Shown here one piece after another: positions 1 through 10,232 of a stretch of 64,000 nucleotides of DNA. Made by a program: the position numbers and the translations under genes. The stretch is from NCBI GenBank assembly GCA_002104535.1, contig NBOG01000002.1, forward strand, positions 194,240 through 258,239. The letters are read 5' to 3'. The notes under the pieces were generated by a model, which worked only from the letters and a program-made list of their open reading frames with translations, was not told where the DNA came from and ran no database searches. The first letter of the stretch is position 1. Every line of letters starts with the position of its first letter. This DNA comes from Cognaticolwellia sediminilitoris. GTDB lineage: Bacteria > Pseudomonadota > Gammaproteobacteria > Enterobacterales > Alteromonadaceae.

Positions 1-1
1 G

Positions 2-1318
2 CCAGATGATATTGATGCCCTGTTAGATTCGATAAACGCAGATGATGAAAAGCCTGTTGAAACAGTTGCCGAAGACAGTGTAGATGTTAGCGCAGAAGAA
101 AGTGCTGAGGACGAGGCAATTGATGTCTCAGACCCTGATGACATAGATGCTCTGATAGATTCGATTAACGCAGATGATGAAATTGTTTCAGAAGTTAATG
201 AGAATAAAGATACGAACGTTAATAATGAAGCTTTTGCCAGTGATGAGGCAATTGAGAATTCAGAGCCAGATGAGATTGACAATGAAAATGTAAAATTGAT
301 CAATAATTTCACAGATGAATATGTTGAATCCTTTATTGGTACTGATTTTAGTGAACTACTAAATGAGATTGTAGAAGAGCCAGGCAGTTCTGAATCTAAT
401 GCCGTGCCATCAGTTGAAGCTGATAACCTAGATGAAACAATCGACAGTTTGTCAGAAGATTTAGATGTCGACGCTTTAATTGATGAAGTAAATGAAACAC
501 CAGAGACTCAAGACGATTCTCCTTTAGATATTGGTGATGAATTACTTGATTCAGAAGTTGAAGGTATAGAGCCTGAATCATTTGTATCAGAAGACTCAAT
601 TCCAGTAAATGATGACGCTGCCCCAATTGATGATGAAACCCTTGCAGCATTGTCGGGAGATTTTGACGAATCAACGATTGCTCAGTTACTTAATGATGAA
701 AATGATTCAGATACCATAGTAGAGTTATCACCAGATTTTACTGATAGTAATGTGTTAGCTGATTTACTGTCTGATGACAATTCCGAATATGAAGTAGCAC
801 TCAATGCCGACAATAATGCTGAAGAAGTTGACGGTATCAAAGAACTTGATAATTTGGATTTCGATGATCTATTAGCGAATATAGAAGAGGAAACAAGTCA
901 GTCTTCAAGCGGTGAATTTGAATTAAGTGAAGATTTTGATATCGGTGATGAGCTTGATAGTAATGCAGGCGATGATGAATTAGAAGAGGATGATTTAGCA
1001 AACGAAAGCGCTGAAAAAGACTTTATCTCTGTAGATTCTCTATTATCTGATAGTTTGTTAGATGGCTCACCAACAGAACCATATGAAAAAATGAACATTG
1101 ATGTTGGACTTGGTGAATTTCCTGAGTTTTCAGGTGAAATGACCGAAGATGATATCGATGATGATGATAATGGCGTCTCGGCAAAATTAGATTTGGCCAA
1201 AGTGTATATCGAAATCGGCGATACGGAAAATGCCGAAGTAATATTGCTTGATGTGGTTAAACAAGGTGATGCTCAGCAACAGTTTGATGCACAACAATTG
1301 TTAGATAGTATAAATTAA
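2..1318 (+). CDS. fimV: FimV-like protein, C-terminal part (5' truncated by window edge)
   Basis: The frame is open from the window edge, so only the C-terminal ~438 residues are seen. Most of the visible part is an acidic, low-complexity Asp/Glu/Ser region with a repeated unit, PDDIDAL(L/I)DSINADDE, at about 2-49 and 134-181. The last ~45 residues (from about 1180) read AKLDLAKVYIEIGDTENAEV and end in QQLLDSIN, which matches the conserved FimV C-terminal TPR-like domain. FimV proteins are inner-membrane/periplasmic LysM proteins with an acidic cytoplasmic tail, acting in type IV pilus function and polar localisation. Position directly before truA is the usual context. The N-terminal LysM and membrane segments lie outside the window. 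Confidence 0.85.
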   Translation, partial: PDDIDALLDSINADDEKPVETVAEDSVDVSAEESAEDEAIDVSDPDDIDALIDSINADDEIVSEVNENKDTNVNNEAFASDEAIENSEPDEIDNENVKLINNFTDEYVESFIGTDFSELLNEIVEEPGSSESNAVPSVEADNLDETIDSLSEDLDVDALIDEVNETPETQDDSPLDIGDELLDSEVEGIEPESFVSEDSIPVNDDAAPIDDETLAALSGDFDESTIAQLLNDENDSDTIVELSPDFTDSNVLADLLSDDNSEYEVALNADNNAEEVDGIKELDNLDFDDLLANIEEETSQSSSGEFELSEDFDIGDELDSNAGDDELEEDDLANESAEKDFISVDSLLSDSLLDGSPTEPYEKMNIDVGLGEFPEFSGEMTEDDIDDDDNGVSAKLDLAKVYIEIGDTENAEVILLDVVKQGDAQQQFDAQQLLDSIN

Positions 1319-1339
1319 TAAATCACACTTTATTGAACT

Positions 1340-1364
1340 AGGCGGCTATTTGCCGCCTTTTTTT
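1340..1364 (+). terminator. Intrinsic terminator after fimV
   Basis: GGCGGC / GCCGCC stem (1341-1346 with 1352-1357), 5-nt loop, then a run of seven T. It lies 20 bp after the fimV stop. Confidence 0.85.
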
Positions 1365-1450
1365 ATGCTTTTTCGTTATAATTCAATAGTCGCTTGGTAA
1401 AAAAGCGTAAAATAATGGATAATGCCTACACCTTAGCAGTGGAGGATAAA

Positions 1451-2233
1451 ATGCGTTACGCTTTAGGCATAGAATACGACGGTAGTAATTACTATGGTTG
1501 GCAAAGACAAAAAAACGTTATCAGTGTACAAGAGTCGCTAGAAAAAGCGCTATCAATCATCGCGAACGAACCTATCGAGGTAGTGTGCGCGGGTAGAACT
1601 GACACTGGGGTTAATGCGACCAATCAGGTGGTTCATTTCGAAACAGATAAAGTTCGTAAAGATGTAGCGTGGACATTGGGAGTAAACACCAATTTACCTA
1701 GGGATATCGCGGTTTCTTGGGTAAAAGAAGTCAACGAAGACTTTCATGCTCGCTTCAGTGCAACGGCCAGACGATATCGATATATAATTAATAACAATCG
1801 CTTACGTTCAGCAATTTTGAGCTCAGGCATAAGCTTCTGCCATTATCCGCTCAATGAGAATTTGATGCACCAAGCGGCGCAATATTTAGTAGGGCGTCAT
1901 GACTTTACCTCATTTAGAACGGTACATTGTCAGTCTAATTCGCCAACACGCACTTTGCACCACTGTAATGTTTCTCGCCAAGGTGAGTTTGTTATTATAG
2001 ATGTTAAAGGTAATGCATTTTTACACCACATGGTGCGAAATATTGCCGGTAGTTTGATGAAAGTGGGGCAAGAGTTAAAACCACCAAGTTGGATTAAAGA
2101 AGTGTTAGAAGCAAAAAATCGTTGTGTAGCAGGTATTACAGCACCTTCTGCAGGACTATATTTTGTTGATGTAGATTACCCTGAAGACTTTGCTATTCCA
2201 AAGCGTAGCCCAGGACCATTGTTTCTACTATAA
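1451..2233 (+). CDS. truA: tRNA pseudouridine(38-40) synthase TruA
   Basis: Converts uridines 38-40 of the tRNA anticodon arm to pseudouridine. The N-terminus [17 protein letters not shown] and the catalytic loop [10 protein letters not shown] (Asp51) are family signatures; ASHARED C-terminal motif [18 protein letters not shown] is also present. I chose ATG 1451 (260 aa) because GGAGG sits at 1441-1445 with good spacing. Upstream in-frame starts (ATG 1415, TTG 1394) would add 12-19 residues and cannot be excluded, since E. coli TruA has a short extra N-terminus. It sits between fimV and accD, the common gammaproteobacterial order. Confidence 0.95.
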   Translation: MRYALGIEYDGSNYYGWQRQKNVISVQESLEKALSIIANEPIEVVCAGRTDTGVNATNQVVHFETDKVRKDVAWTLGVNTNLPRDIAVSWVKEVNEDFHARFSATARRYRYIINNNRLRSAILSSGISFCHYPLNENLMHQAAQYLVGRHDFTSFRTVHCQSNSPTRTLHHCNVSRQGEFVIIDVKGNAFLHHMVRNIAGSLMKVGQELKPPSWIKEVLEAKNRCVAGITAPSAGLYFVDVDYPEDFAIPKRSPGPLFLL

Positions 2234-2390
2234 TCAAGTATCAGAAGAAAACAGACCAGTTTTTCCTATAATTATGTAGGCGTTCTATGGTCTAATTCGA
2301 AGTTGTATTTGTAAATAGCAATAATTTTATATTTAGTGATTGTATTTTAAGCAATTATTAAATTTTTCATGCATAGGCAAAAAATATATT

Positions 2391-3248
2391 ATGAGCTGGA
2401 TTGAAAAGATTCTCCCGAAAGCGAAGTCTACACAAAAAAGAAATATTCCAGAAGGTGTTTGGAGTAAGTGTACTAGCTGTAACGCGGTTTTATATAAAGT
2501 AGAATTAGAACGACAAATGTCGGTTTGCCCAAAATGTGATCATCATATGCGCATTTCTGCACGTAAACGCATTGATGGATTTTTAGATCAAGGCGAGCGT
2601 GTTGAGTTAGGTGAAGAGTTCGAAGCACAAGATATTCTGAAATTTAAAGACTCAAAACGTTATAAAGATCGTATCACTGCCGCGCAAAAAAATACCGGTG
2701 AAAAAGATGCGCTTGTTGTCATGAGAGGTGAATTATACGGACAACCTATTGTTGTTGCCGCGTTTGAATTTGCTTTCTTAGGTGGTTCGATGGCTTCAGT
2801 AGTTGGAGCCCGTTTTGTTAAAGGTGTAGAGTACTGTTTAGAGCATAATATACCTTTTGTGTGTTTTTCTGCCAGTGGCGGTGCCCGTATGCAAGAAGCT
2901 TTGTTTTCTTTAATGCAAATGGCAAAAACCAGTGCAGCGTTAGCAAAAATGAGCGAAAAAGGTTTACCTTATGTTTCAGTGTTAACCGATCCAACAATGG
3001 GTGGCGTTTCAGCCAGTTTAGCGATGCTTGGTGATATTAATGTCGCTGAGCCTAAAGCATTGATCGGTTTTGCTGGACCGCGCGTTATTGAACAAACTGT
3101 ACGAGAAAAACTGCCTGAAGGTTTTCAGCGTAGTGAATTCTTAAAAGAAAAAGGCGCGATTGATCTTATTGTTGATCGTCGTGAAATGCGTAGTACTTTA
3201 GCAAGAATGCTTGCTAAGTTTATGGGGCAGGATAGCCCAGCAGCATAG
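2391..3248 (+). CDS. accD: Acetyl-CoA carboxylase carboxyltransferase subunit beta
   Basis: Beta subunit of the carboxyltransferase that, with AccA, makes malonyl-CoA for fatty acid synthesis. The protein (285 aa) starts [10 protein letters not shown] as in E. coli and carries the four-Cys zinc ribbon CTSC...CPKC (Cys27, 30, 46, 49). The crotonase-fold core is intact ([37 protein letters not shown]). ATG 2391 was preferred over an upstream TTG at 2340 by homology. It ends shortly after the core and lacks the long Pro-rich tail of the E. coli protein. The folC start follows after 10 bp, suggesting co-transcription. Confidence 0.97.
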   Translation: MSWIEKILPKAKSTQKRNIPEGVWSKCTSCNAVLYKVELERQMSVCPKCDHHMRISARKRIDGFLDQGERVELGEEFEAQDILKFKDSKRYKDRITAAQKNTGEKDALVVMRGELYGQPIVVAAFEFAFLGGSMASVVGARFVKGVEYCLEHNIPFVCFSASGGARMQEALFSLMQMAKTSAALAKMSEKGLPYVSVLTDPTMGGVSASLAMLGDINVAEPKALIGFAGPRVIEQTVREKLPEGFQRSEFLKEKGAIDLIVDRREMRSTLARMLAKFMGQDSPAA

Positions 3249-3258
3249 CGATAAATAC

Positions 3259-4533
3259 ATGTCACAATTGATTAAAGGCCATTCAGCGAGGAAAAACCTC
3301 ACTGAGTGGCTTTCTTATTTAGAAAGCATCCATAGTGTCGAAATTGACCTTGGCTTAACGCGTATAGGTGTTGTAGCAAAGCAACTCAATATCGATTTTG
3401 CAACGTCGACTGTTATTACTGTTGCTGGAACGAATGGCAAAGGCACGACTTGTGCTTTTTTAGAGAACGCACTTTTAGCACAAAACATAACCTGTGCAGT
3501 TTATTCTTCGCCACATATTGAGCGCTTTAATGAACGCTTGCGCCTAAATCGCAATGAAGTGAACGATGAAGCTTTAGTCGATGCTTTTGAACAAATAGAA
3601 AGCAAACGTGGTGATATAAGTTTAACTTACTATGAATATACCACCTTAGCCGCTTTTCTGGTGCTAATGGCTGAGCAGCCTGAGGTTATTATTTTAGAAG
3701 TTGGCTTAGGCGGACGGTTAGATGCCACTAATATAATTGATGCAGATGTTGCAGTTATTACCACCATTGATTTAGATCACCAAGCCTTTTTAGGTAACAC
3801 TCGAGAAGCTATAGGTTTTGAAAAAGCAGGGATTATGCGGAGTAACAGGCCTGTTGTAATTGGCGATACTAATCCACCAGACTCACTCGCCTTACACGCT
3901 AAAGATATCGGCGCAAAAACTTATATTAGACACGACGATTTTACCATAGAGCAAGCTAACGGTTTTTCTTGGCATTGGCGTGATAACAATATTGAATTTT
4001 CAGACCTACATCGCTGTAACATTCCACAAGATAATGTCGCTACGGCCATTAAGGTGCTAACTGTATTGCAGGATAAGCTCTCACTGACACTTAATAGTGC
4101 ACTGATTAATCAAACGATTAAAGCAACTAAAGTGGCAGGAAGAATGGAAAAGTTTTCTGTTCATTGTGATGTGATTTTAGATGTAGGCCATAACCCGCAA
4201 GCTGCACGCTATCTGGTAGAGCAACTTCGACAGTTAAATTACACGAAAATTCACGCAGTATTAGGTATGTTGGTAGATAAAGATGTGACCAATACACTAG
4301 CTCCTCTGTTACCTATTGTGGAACAGTGGTACATTGGCACGCTGAATTCGCCTAGAGCTTGCAAAGCAGAAGTTATAGTTGAATCCTCACAAATAGACCC
4401 TGCTAAACTGAATTGCTTTGACAATGTCTCTCAGGGCTTTAAAATGGCAAAAGAGAATGCAAAAGCAACTGATCTTATTCTGGTTTTCGGATCATTTTTT
4501 ACAGTTGCCGAAATAAGACGTTTATTAGTTTAA
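3259..4533 (+). CDS. folC: Bifunctional folylpolyglutamate synthase / dihydrofolate synthase
   Basis: ATP-dependent ligase adding glutamate to dihydropteroate and to tetrahydrofolates. The Mur-ligase-type P-loop GTNGKGTT is at residues 57-64. Other family motifs are YSSPHIERFNERLR, EVGLGGRLDATN, TTIDLDHQAFLG and, in the C-terminal domain, LDVGHNPQAARYL. The 424-aa length is normal. ATG 3259 fits the family start; longer in-frame starts would run into accD. It follows accD by 10 bp and precedes dedD by 18 bp, the same order as in E. coli. Confidence 0.96.
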   Translation: MSQLIKGHSARKNLTEWLSYLESIHSVEIDLGLTRIGVVAKQLNIDFATSTVITVAGTNGKGTTCAFLENALLAQNITCAVYSSPHIERFNERLRLNRNEVNDEALVDAFEQIESKRGDISLTYYEYTTLAAFLVLMAEQPEVIILEVGLGGRLDATNIIDADVAVITTIDLDHQAFLGNTREAIGFEKAGIMRSNRPVVIGDTNPPDSLALHAKDIGAKTYIRHDDFTIEQANGFSWHWRDNNIEFSDLHRCNIPQDNVATAIKVLTVLQDKLSLTLNSALINQTIKATKVAGRMEKFSVHCDVILDVGHNPQAARYLVEQLRQLNYTKIHAVLGMLVDKDVTNTLAPLLPIVEQWYIGTLNSPRACKAEVIVESSQIDPAKLNCFDNVSQGFKMAKENAKATDLILVFGSFFTVAEIRRLLV

Positions 4534-4551
4534 GTACATCTGGAGTCTAAT

Positions 4552-5157
4552 TTGTCTACACCATTTCAAAATCGCTTAGTTGGTACCATCATAGTGGCAG
4601 CCGTCGCTATTATTGTTTTACCTGATGTACTTGATGGAGATAAAAAGACTTACCAGGATAATTTTGAAACCATTCCTGCCACACCACAAGTTGACTTTCC
4701 AAAAGCGAATAAGCAATTTCCAGAAGAAAAACTGGCTAATTTACCCGAACAGCCAATTTCTGATGAGGTCGCTCTTGACGATGTCAGTGCTATTGATGCT
4801 GAAAAAGCATTGAATGAAAAAGCGGTTAATGTTTCGACATTAGAGAAAGAAAAAAGTTTTTCCCCTGCAAATATTTCTCCAGTAAAAAAACCGCCGAGTA
4901 AAGCCGTTCCTGAACAAGCTTGGGTAATTCAGCTAGGCAGTTTTCGTCATCAAAATAATGTTGATGACTTGGTCAACAAATTAAAGTCAGCAGGTTATAC
5001 CGCCTTTACTAAGCCAATTCAGACTAAAACAGGTAAGTTGACCAAAGTTTTTGTTGGACCTGAATTAATAAAATCCTCGCTAGAAGAAAAGCTCCCAGCG
5101 CTAAAATCATTAACAAATGTGCAAGGAAAAGTTGCCCGATTTTATCCGACTAAATAA
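4552..5157 (+). CDS. dedD: SPOR-domain cell division protein DedD
   Basis: Single-pass inner-membrane protein with a C-terminal SPOR domain that binds denuded septal peptidoglycan. It has a short cytoplasmic N-terminus (STPFQNRLVG), one membrane helix (about residues 9-26), a polar and partly Lys/Pro-rich linker, and a SPOR domain from about residue 122 (WVIQLGSFRHQNNVDDLVNK). The start is TTG at 4552, preceded by TGGAG at 4541-4545. At 201 aa it is close to the E. coli length. folC-dedD-cvpA-purF order is conserved with Enterobacteria. Confidence 0.9.
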   Translation: MSTPFQNRLVGTIIVAAVAIIVLPDVLDGDKKTYQDNFETIPATPQVDFPKANKQFPEEKLANLPEQPISDEVALDDVSAIDAEKALNEKAVNVSTLEKEKSFSPANISPVKKPPSKAVPEQAWVIQLGSFRHQNNVDDLVNKLKSAGYTAFTKPIQTKTGKLTKVFVGPELIKSSLEEKLPALKSLTNVQGKVARFYPTK

Positions 5158-5228
5158 TAAAATCATTAGTAAATCTTAGTTGCCTTCTGGTAGAATGCGC
5201 GCCACTAATCAATGAGAATATTCGATTT

Positions 5229-5711
5229 ATGGTTTGGATAGATTACGCCATTTTAGCTGTTATTGGCATATCAGCTTTAATCAGTTTGGTGCGCGGCTTT
5301 GTTAAAGAAGCGGTTTCCTTAATTGTTTGGATCAGTGCCTTTTTCGTCGCCAGTACCTTTTATCTTAATCTGTCGGCGCTTCTTACCAATATTTCAGATC
5401 AACTTTTACGCAATGCAGCCTCAATTGCGATCCTATTTATTTCCACCTTAATTTTAGGTGCACTGGTAAATTACATTATCGGTCAACTTGTCAGTAAAAC
5501 CGGTCTCTCTGGAACAGACAGAGTACTAGGGATCGTTTTTGGTGCCCTCAGAGGCGTGTTAGTTATTGCCGCAGTATTATTTTTCATGGATGCATTTACC
5601 CCCGCATCATCTAGTACTTGGTGGCAGAGTTCTTTATTGGTTCCAGAATTTACATTAATTGTTGAATGGTTTTTTGAATACCTCAAACAATCATCTAGTT
5701 TTTTAGCTTAG
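5229..5711 (+). CDS. cvpA: CvpA family inner-membrane protein
   Basis: Four-helix membrane protein; in E. coli it is needed for colicin V production and for envelope stress tolerance, with the molecular role unclear. The start [20 protein letters not shown] and the motif [17 protein letters not shown] followed by FGALRGVL match the E. coli protein closely over its full 160 aa. It ends 32 bp before purF, and the two are co-transcribed in E. coli. I looked for a PurR operator upstream and saw none convincing. Confidence 0.95.
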   Translation: MVWIDYAILAVIGISALISLVRGFVKEAVSLIVWISAFFVASTFYLNLSALLTNISDQLLRNAASIAILFISTLILGALVNYIIGQLVSKTGLSGTDRVLGIVFGALRGVLVIAAVLFFMDAFTPASSSTWWQSSLLVPEFTLIVEWFFEYLKQSSSFLA

Positions 5712-5743
5712 TATTTAAACTTAGTTCGTCGGAGAGTAAGTTC

Positions 5744-7261
5744 ATGTGTGGTATTGTTGGTATAGTAGGCAAAACGCCTGTTGGTCAAGCTTTATATGAT
5801 GGTTTAACGGTGTTACAACATCGTGGCCAAGACGCTGCAGGTATCGTGACTATTCATGATAATACCTTTAGATTACGTAAAGGGAATGGCTTAGTAAAAG
5901 ATGTATTTCATACCCGCCATATGATGCGCTTGCAGGGTAATATTGGTATTGGCCATATTCGTTACCCAACGGCAGGCACCTCAAGTTCTTCTGAAGCTCA
6001 GCCATTTTATGCCAACTCACCTTTTGGTATTTCATTAGCGCATAATGGTAACTTAACCAATGCCGATGAATTAAAGCTTTGGCTTAACACTGATGCACGT
6101 CGCCATGTTAATACCACGTCTGATTCTGAATTATTGTTAAATATTTTAGGTCACGAATTACAAAACACCGATCAACAAACGTTAGATCCTAGTGATATTT
6201 TTACCGCTATTAGTAATGTCCACAAACGTGTTCGCGGTGCTTACGCCACAGTTGCTCTAATTATTGGTTACGGCATGGTTGCATTTCGCGATCCAAATGG
6301 TATTCGCCCATTAGTTTTTGGTAAGCGTGAAACTGAAACCGGTATTGAATACATGGTTGCGTCTGAATCTGTTGCATTAGATGCTAATGAGTTTGAATTT
6401 GTTCGTGATGTTGCGCCAGGTGAAGCGATTTTCTTTACTGAGTCAGGCCAGATCCATAGCCAACAATGTGCTGAAAACCCATCATTTCATCCATGTATTT
6501 TCGAATACGTATATTTTGCACGTCCAGACTCATCAATTGACAAAATATCTGTCTACGGCTCTCGTGTCGACATGGGTAAAAAGCTCGGTGATAAAATTGC
6601 TAAAGAATGGGACGACATTGATATTGATGTCGTTATTCCTATTCCTGAAACTTCGTGTGATACAGCATTAGAAATTGCCCGTCATCTTGATATTCCTTAC
6701 CGTCAAGGCTTTGTAAAAAATCGCTATATTGGCCGTACCTTTATCATGCCAGGGCAAGAGCAACGCAAAAAATCGGTTCGTCGTAAGCTAAACGCTATCG
6801 GTGCTGAATTTGTTGGTAAAAACGTATTACTAGTTGATGACTCTATCGTTCGAGGCACAACCTCAGGACAAATTATTGAAATGGCGCGCGCAGCTGGCGC
6901 TAAAAAAGTGTATTTTGCTTCAGCGGCACCTGAAATTCGCTTCCCTAACGTTTACGGTATTGATATGCCAAGTGCTAACGAGTTGATAGCTCATGGCCGT
7001 GAATTGGACGATATTTGCCAATTAATTGGTGCTGATAAACTTATCTTTCAAACTTTAGAGGATTTAGTGGCTGCAGTGTCAACGGCAAACCCTGATATCA
7101 CAGAATTTGAAACGTCAGTTTTCAATGGTGAGTATGTAACTAAGGATATTGACCAAAGTTATTTAGATAGACTTGACGCAATGCGTAATAACGAAACAAA
7201 AGAAACGTCTGATAAAAATGCCGATTCAATTATTGATATGTATAACGAAGGTGCTGAATAG
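5744..7261 (+). CDS. purF: Amidophosphoribosyltransferase
   Basis: First committed enzyme of purine biosynthesis, moving the glutamine amide to PRPP to give phosphoribosylamine. The mature N-terminus begins with the glutaminase nucleophile Cys2 (MCGIVGIVG). Ntn-hydrolase motifs HRGQDAAGI and GHIRYPTAG are present. The PRPP loop [15 protein letters not shown] lies near residues 363-377. At 505 aa it is full length. GGAGAG before ATG 5744 supports the start. A strong terminator follows. Confidence 0.98.
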   Translation: MCGIVGIVGKTPVGQALYDGLTVLQHRGQDAAGIVTIHDNTFRLRKGNGLVKDVFHTRHMMRLQGNIGIGHIRYPTAGTSSSSEAQPFYANSPFGISLAHNGNLTNADELKLWLNTDARRHVNTTSDSELLLNILGHELQNTDQQTLDPSDIFTAISNVHKRVRGAYATVALIIGYGMVAFRDPNGIRPLVFGKRETETGIEYMVASESVALDANEFEFVRDVAPGEAIFFTESGQIHSQQCAENPSFHPCIFEYVYFARPDSSIDKISVYGSRVDMGKKLGDKIAKEWDDIDIDVVIPIPETSCDTALEIARHLDIPYRQGFVKNRYIGRTFIMPGQEQRKKSVRRKLNAIGAEFVGKNVLLVDDSIVRGTTSGQIIEMARAAGAKKVYFASAAPEIRFPNVYGIDMPSANELIAHGRELDDICQLIGADKLIFQTLEDLVAAVSTANPDITEFETSVFNGEYVTKDIDQSYLDRLDAMRNNETKETSDKNADSIIDMYNEGAE

Positions 7262-7287
7262 CAGAACTGTTATATTTTCGAGATAAA

Positions 7288-7314
7288 AAAACCGCTATAT
7301 TAGCGGTTTTTTTT
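7288..7314. terminator. Bidirectional terminator between purF and the yohC-like gene
   Basis: Stem ACCGCTA / TAGCGGT (7291-7297 with 7301-7307), 3-nt loop, flanked by an A-run on the left and a T-run on the right, so it can serve both convergent genes. Confidence 0.85.
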
Positions 7315-7329
7315 GATATTACGTTTAAT

Positions 7330-7926
7330 TTAACCTACGTATTCAACACCTAAGTTCGAGAATACAATCGCACTGGCGGCCATTAATGCAACAATTAATA
7401 CTAAGCCACAAGTGACAACAGAGCTTGAATAAATAAAACCTTTCTCTTCAGGAATATTCATCATGATTGGAACACCTGAATAAAGTAAGTAAACGGAATA
7501 GCATAAAGCTGCTAAGCCCGCCATTACTACAAACCATAGTGTAGGAAATAAAGCTGTTAAGCCTGCCATCAATAGTGGAGTGGCTGCATATGCTGCTAAC
7601 TCTAATGATTGAGTAAACTGTGGTTGTGCATCAAAAGTTTTTGCCATCCATTGGATTAATGCCGCAAGCGCAAATACACCTGTGATTAAGCCAGCATACA
7701 TAGCAACAGCCATAAATAATGCATTTGGCTCAGTAAGTTTAATAGGATCGCCTGCTCCAATTGCCCAGCCTATGTGAGCTGCGGCATAGTAGCCACAAAT
7801 GGCAGGAATAAGTGCGATGGTTAGAATATGTACCATAGAATACATTAAACTTTCATGGCGCTTCTCGATAGTTTGCCACTCTTGCTTAGGTGCAGTATAA
7901 AGCCCCCAGATATGATTTAAGATCAT
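7330..7926 (-). CDS. Yip1 family membrane protein (YohC-like)
   Basis: Inner-membrane protein of 198 aa with about five hydrophobic helices. It resembles E. coli YohC along its length: N-terminal HIWGLYTAPKQEWQ, then AALIQWMAKTFDAQP, and SGVPIMMNIPEEKGF followed by a last helix. Its role is unknown. ATG with start at 7926 is preceded by a GAGAGAGGT-type ribosome site at proper distance; an in-frame start at 8055 would add 43 residues absent from the family. Monocistronic, convergent with purF. Confidence 0.8.
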   Translation of the reverse strand: MILNHIWGLYTAPKQEWQTIEKRHESLMYSMVHILTIALIPAICGYYAAAHIGWAIGAGDPIKLTEPNALFMAVAMYAGLITGVFALAALIQWMAKTFDAQPQFTQSLELAAYAATPLLMAGLTALFPTLWFVVMAGLAALCYSVYLLYSGVPIMMNIPEEKGFIYSSSVVTCGLVLIVALMAASAIVFSNLGVEYVG

Positions 7927-8136
7927 GTTAAATACCTCTCTCTGTCCCCAAAATAATGCAGATATGAGTAAAACTCTGCGACCTTGTTTTGAAATCAACA
8001 TTCTTTTTTTTATGGTTGATATGCTATTTATGTAAGATGGCGAGGGATTCGTCAAGGCTTGTTTGATATTTAGGCGTAAAAAGTTATTTTATAGACGTCT
8101 AAGAGTCTGTGAGGTGAAATAATATGGAAAAAGGGC

Positions 8137-8415
8137 TTAACAAACCTTAATTCTGACAATTTTCATATACTCAATATCAAAGCCGGCAACCGTTTCTGTT
8201 TCAGGATAATAGGTAATATTTACCTGTTGATTTAAAAGCGACTTGTAGAGTTTTTTTCTGCGATATTTAAAAGGCACATCAACACCCTTGATCATAATTG
8301 TGTTTAAGTACCACTCATCTACTTCACGTTGAACATGAGAAAGAACGGTTTGTTGTTCACTATGGGTAAGTGACTCGTGTTTATCTGTCAGTGATTTGGC
8401 ATCTGTTTTTTTCAT
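8137..8415 (-). CDS. Hypothetical protein, 92 aa
   Basis: I do not recognise this small gene. The product is soluble and highly charged, with a Lys/Arg-rich middle (KYRRKKLYKSLL) and a C-terminus with alternating hydrophobic residues (NITYYPETETVAGFDIEYMK). No membrane segment or signal peptide is visible. It stands alone between the yohC-like gene and miaE, with its own upstream AT-rich region. Base composition is like its neighbours. It is probably a real small protein, since the frame is free of overlaps and intergenic space is otherwise unexplained. Confidence 0.55.
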   Translation of the reverse strand: MKKTDAKSLTDKHESLTHSEQQTVLSHVQREVDEWYLNTIMIKGVDVPFKYRRKKLYKSLLNQQVNITYYPETETVAGFDIEYMKIVRIKVC

Positions 8416-8650
8416 CGTATTTTCGCTACTTTTTCGTATATATCAAATTACATAAGTAAATTGTTAATGCAATATCATAGCAAAGCGATCAACTTTTTTC
8501 AGATAATTACCGAATTTTAATGCAAGTCTGCAAAATTTAATAATTTGGAATAAAGGGAATCCTTAAAAGAAACAGTTAAATGTACAGTTTTACTAGTAAC
8601 TCTAGTGTTAGGCTTTTAAAATAACGAAAATTTATTATTAGCCTCAATTT

Positions 8651-9424
8651 ATGCCTTATTCAACATTACTTGCACCGATCAATAGTTTCTTAAAAGTTTC
8701 TACGCCGTTAGCTTGGCTCGAACAGGCTAAAGCGAAAGAAAACTTAGAAGTCATTTTGATTGATCACCTGATTTGTGAATTAAAAGCAGCACAGTCTGCG
8801 ATGTTTTTGAACCGAAAATACGCAGTCGATAAAACAAGTGGAGATGCCTTGTTAGCTTGGTTGCAACCTTTTGAAACTTTAATTTACAAACGAGAAGGCG
8901 ATTGGCGCACTCTAGCGGCAAAAAATAAACTGACAAAAGCAATTATCCCGAAAGCCAACTCAGCTTATGGTCAAAGTTTGATAGATAAAATGGTGTTGTT
9001 AATTAAAGAAGAGCTCCATCACTTTTATCAAGTGTTAGAAATGATGGACCATTATGGTATTGAATATAAAAGCATTACACCATGTCGATATGCTAAAGGG
9101 ATGCTACGTCATGTTAAAACCTTTGAGCCAGATGCATTAATTGATAAGCTTATAGTAGGTGCTTACATCGAAGCTCGATCATGTGAACGTTTTGCGATGT
9201 TAGCTCCACATGTTGATAAGCATTTAGGTGACTTTTACATATCTTTATTACGCTCAGAAGCGCGTCACTATCAAGATTATCTGACATTAGCCAAAGAAAT
9301 TGCTGGCCCTGAGCAATCCGCAAAGGTTGATAGTCGAATTGCCTATTTTGCCGACGTTGAAGCTGATTTAATTACTAGTCCTGATACAGATTTTAAATTT
9401 CATAGTGGAACGCCCATTTTATAA
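8651..9424 (+). CDS. miaE: tRNA-(ms2io6A37) hydroxylase MiaE
   Basis: Non-haem di-iron monooxygenase that hydroxylates the isopentenyl group of ms2i6A at tRNA position 37, in O2-dependent fashion. The sequence follows Salmonella MiaE closely. Di-iron ligands are in four helices: Glu43 (HLICELKAAQ), Glu120/His123 (KEELHHFYQV), the AYIEARSCERFA helix and the RSEARHYQDYL helix. The C-terminus DFKFHSGTP is also a family signature. 257 aa. ATG 8651 has only a weak ribosome-binding site. Monocistronic. Confidence 0.93.
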   Translation: MPYSTLLAPINSFLKVSTPLAWLEQAKAKENLEVILIDHLICELKAAQSAMFLNRKYAVDKTSGDALLAWLQPFETLIYKREGDWRTLAAKNKLTKAIIPKANSAYGQSLIDKMVLLIKEELHHFYQVLEMMDHYGIEYKSITPCRYAKGMLRHVKTFEPDALIDKLIVGAYIEARSCERFAMLAPHVDKHLGDFYISLLRSEARHYQDYLTLAKEIAGPEQSAKVDSRIAYFADVEADLITSPDTDFKFHSGTPIL

Positions 9425-9449
9425 AGAACTCTACCCTTACAGACTCACT

Positions 9450-10214
9450 TTAAAAGTTATTTAGCTCAAATGGACTGTCTAGCAGTTCCATTGTTTCCGG
9501 CGTGACTCTTAGCCAAGCGCCTTGTTCGTACCAGTCACCTAAAACATAACGCTGTGCAGGTTGGCCATTCGCTTCAATATCATGAATAGCAGGGCGGTGA
9601 GTATGCCCATGGATTAAGATTTGGCTCTGATATTGCTCCAAACAGCGAACAACTTCACTTGGCGTGACATCCATAATATCTTGCGACTTCATTGCTGTAG
9701 CACTGGCACTCTGGCTTCGATAATTATTGGCAATTTTTCGTCGCACGAACAAAGGTAAGCTTTTTATAATAGCTTGCCACCACCAACTACGTGATTTTTT
9801 GCGAAAAGCTTGATAGCCAACATCGAGCGTACAAAGTGTATCGCCATGCATAATAACTACAGGTTTACCGTATAAGTCTATTAGTGTGACTTCGGGTAGT
9901 AGTTGCATACCTGAAAGCTTGGCAAAGCGCTTTCCGAGCAAAAAGTCGCGATTACCGTGAATAAAATAAACGCTACAATTTTGTATGGATAAAGCTTTAA
10001 TCGCTTGTGCTATCTCTAAAATAAACGGGCTGTCATCATCGTCACCAATCCAGTATTCGAAAAGGTCACCTAAAATGTACAGTTTTTCTGCTTTTGGCGC
10101 TTCATTTTTCAAAAAAGATAAAAAACAGGCCGTAATATCGGGCCTGTTTTGTGCAAGATGTAAATCAGCGATAAAGTAAGTTAACGCTGATTTATTATTC
10201 AAGTGTGATGTCAT
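9450..10214 (-). CDS. lpxH: UDP-2,3-diacylglucosamine diphosphatase LpxH
   Basis: Peripheral membrane metallophosphoesterase that hydrolyses UDP-2,3-diacylglucosamine to lipid X in lipid A synthesis. Metal-binding motifs are all present: ADLHL near residues 17-21, GDLFEYWIGDD, HGNRDFLLG, MHGDTLC and HGHTHRP. At 254 aa it is slightly longer than E. coli LpxH (240 aa) because of a polar N-terminus. It follows ppiB by 18 bp on the same strand, the same pairing as in E. coli. Confidence 0.95.
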   Translation of the reverse strand: MTSHLNNKSALTYFIADLHLAQNRPDITACFLSFLKNEAPKAEKLYILGDLFEYWIGDDDDSPFILEIAQAIKALSIQNCSVYFIHGNRDFLLGKRFAKLSGMQLLPEVTLIDLYGKPVVIMHGDTLCTLDVGYQAFRKKSRSWWWQAIIKSLPLFVRRKIANNYRSQSASATAMKSQDIMDVTPSEVVRCLEQYQSQILIHGHTHRPAIHDIEANGQPAQRYVLGDWYEQGAWLRVTPETMELLDSPFELNNF

Positions 10215-10232
10215 TTAATTAAAAACTGTAAA

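Noticed and set aside
5161-5228. PurR operator upstream of cvpA-purF
   Set aside because: No stretch resembles the palindromic PurR box.
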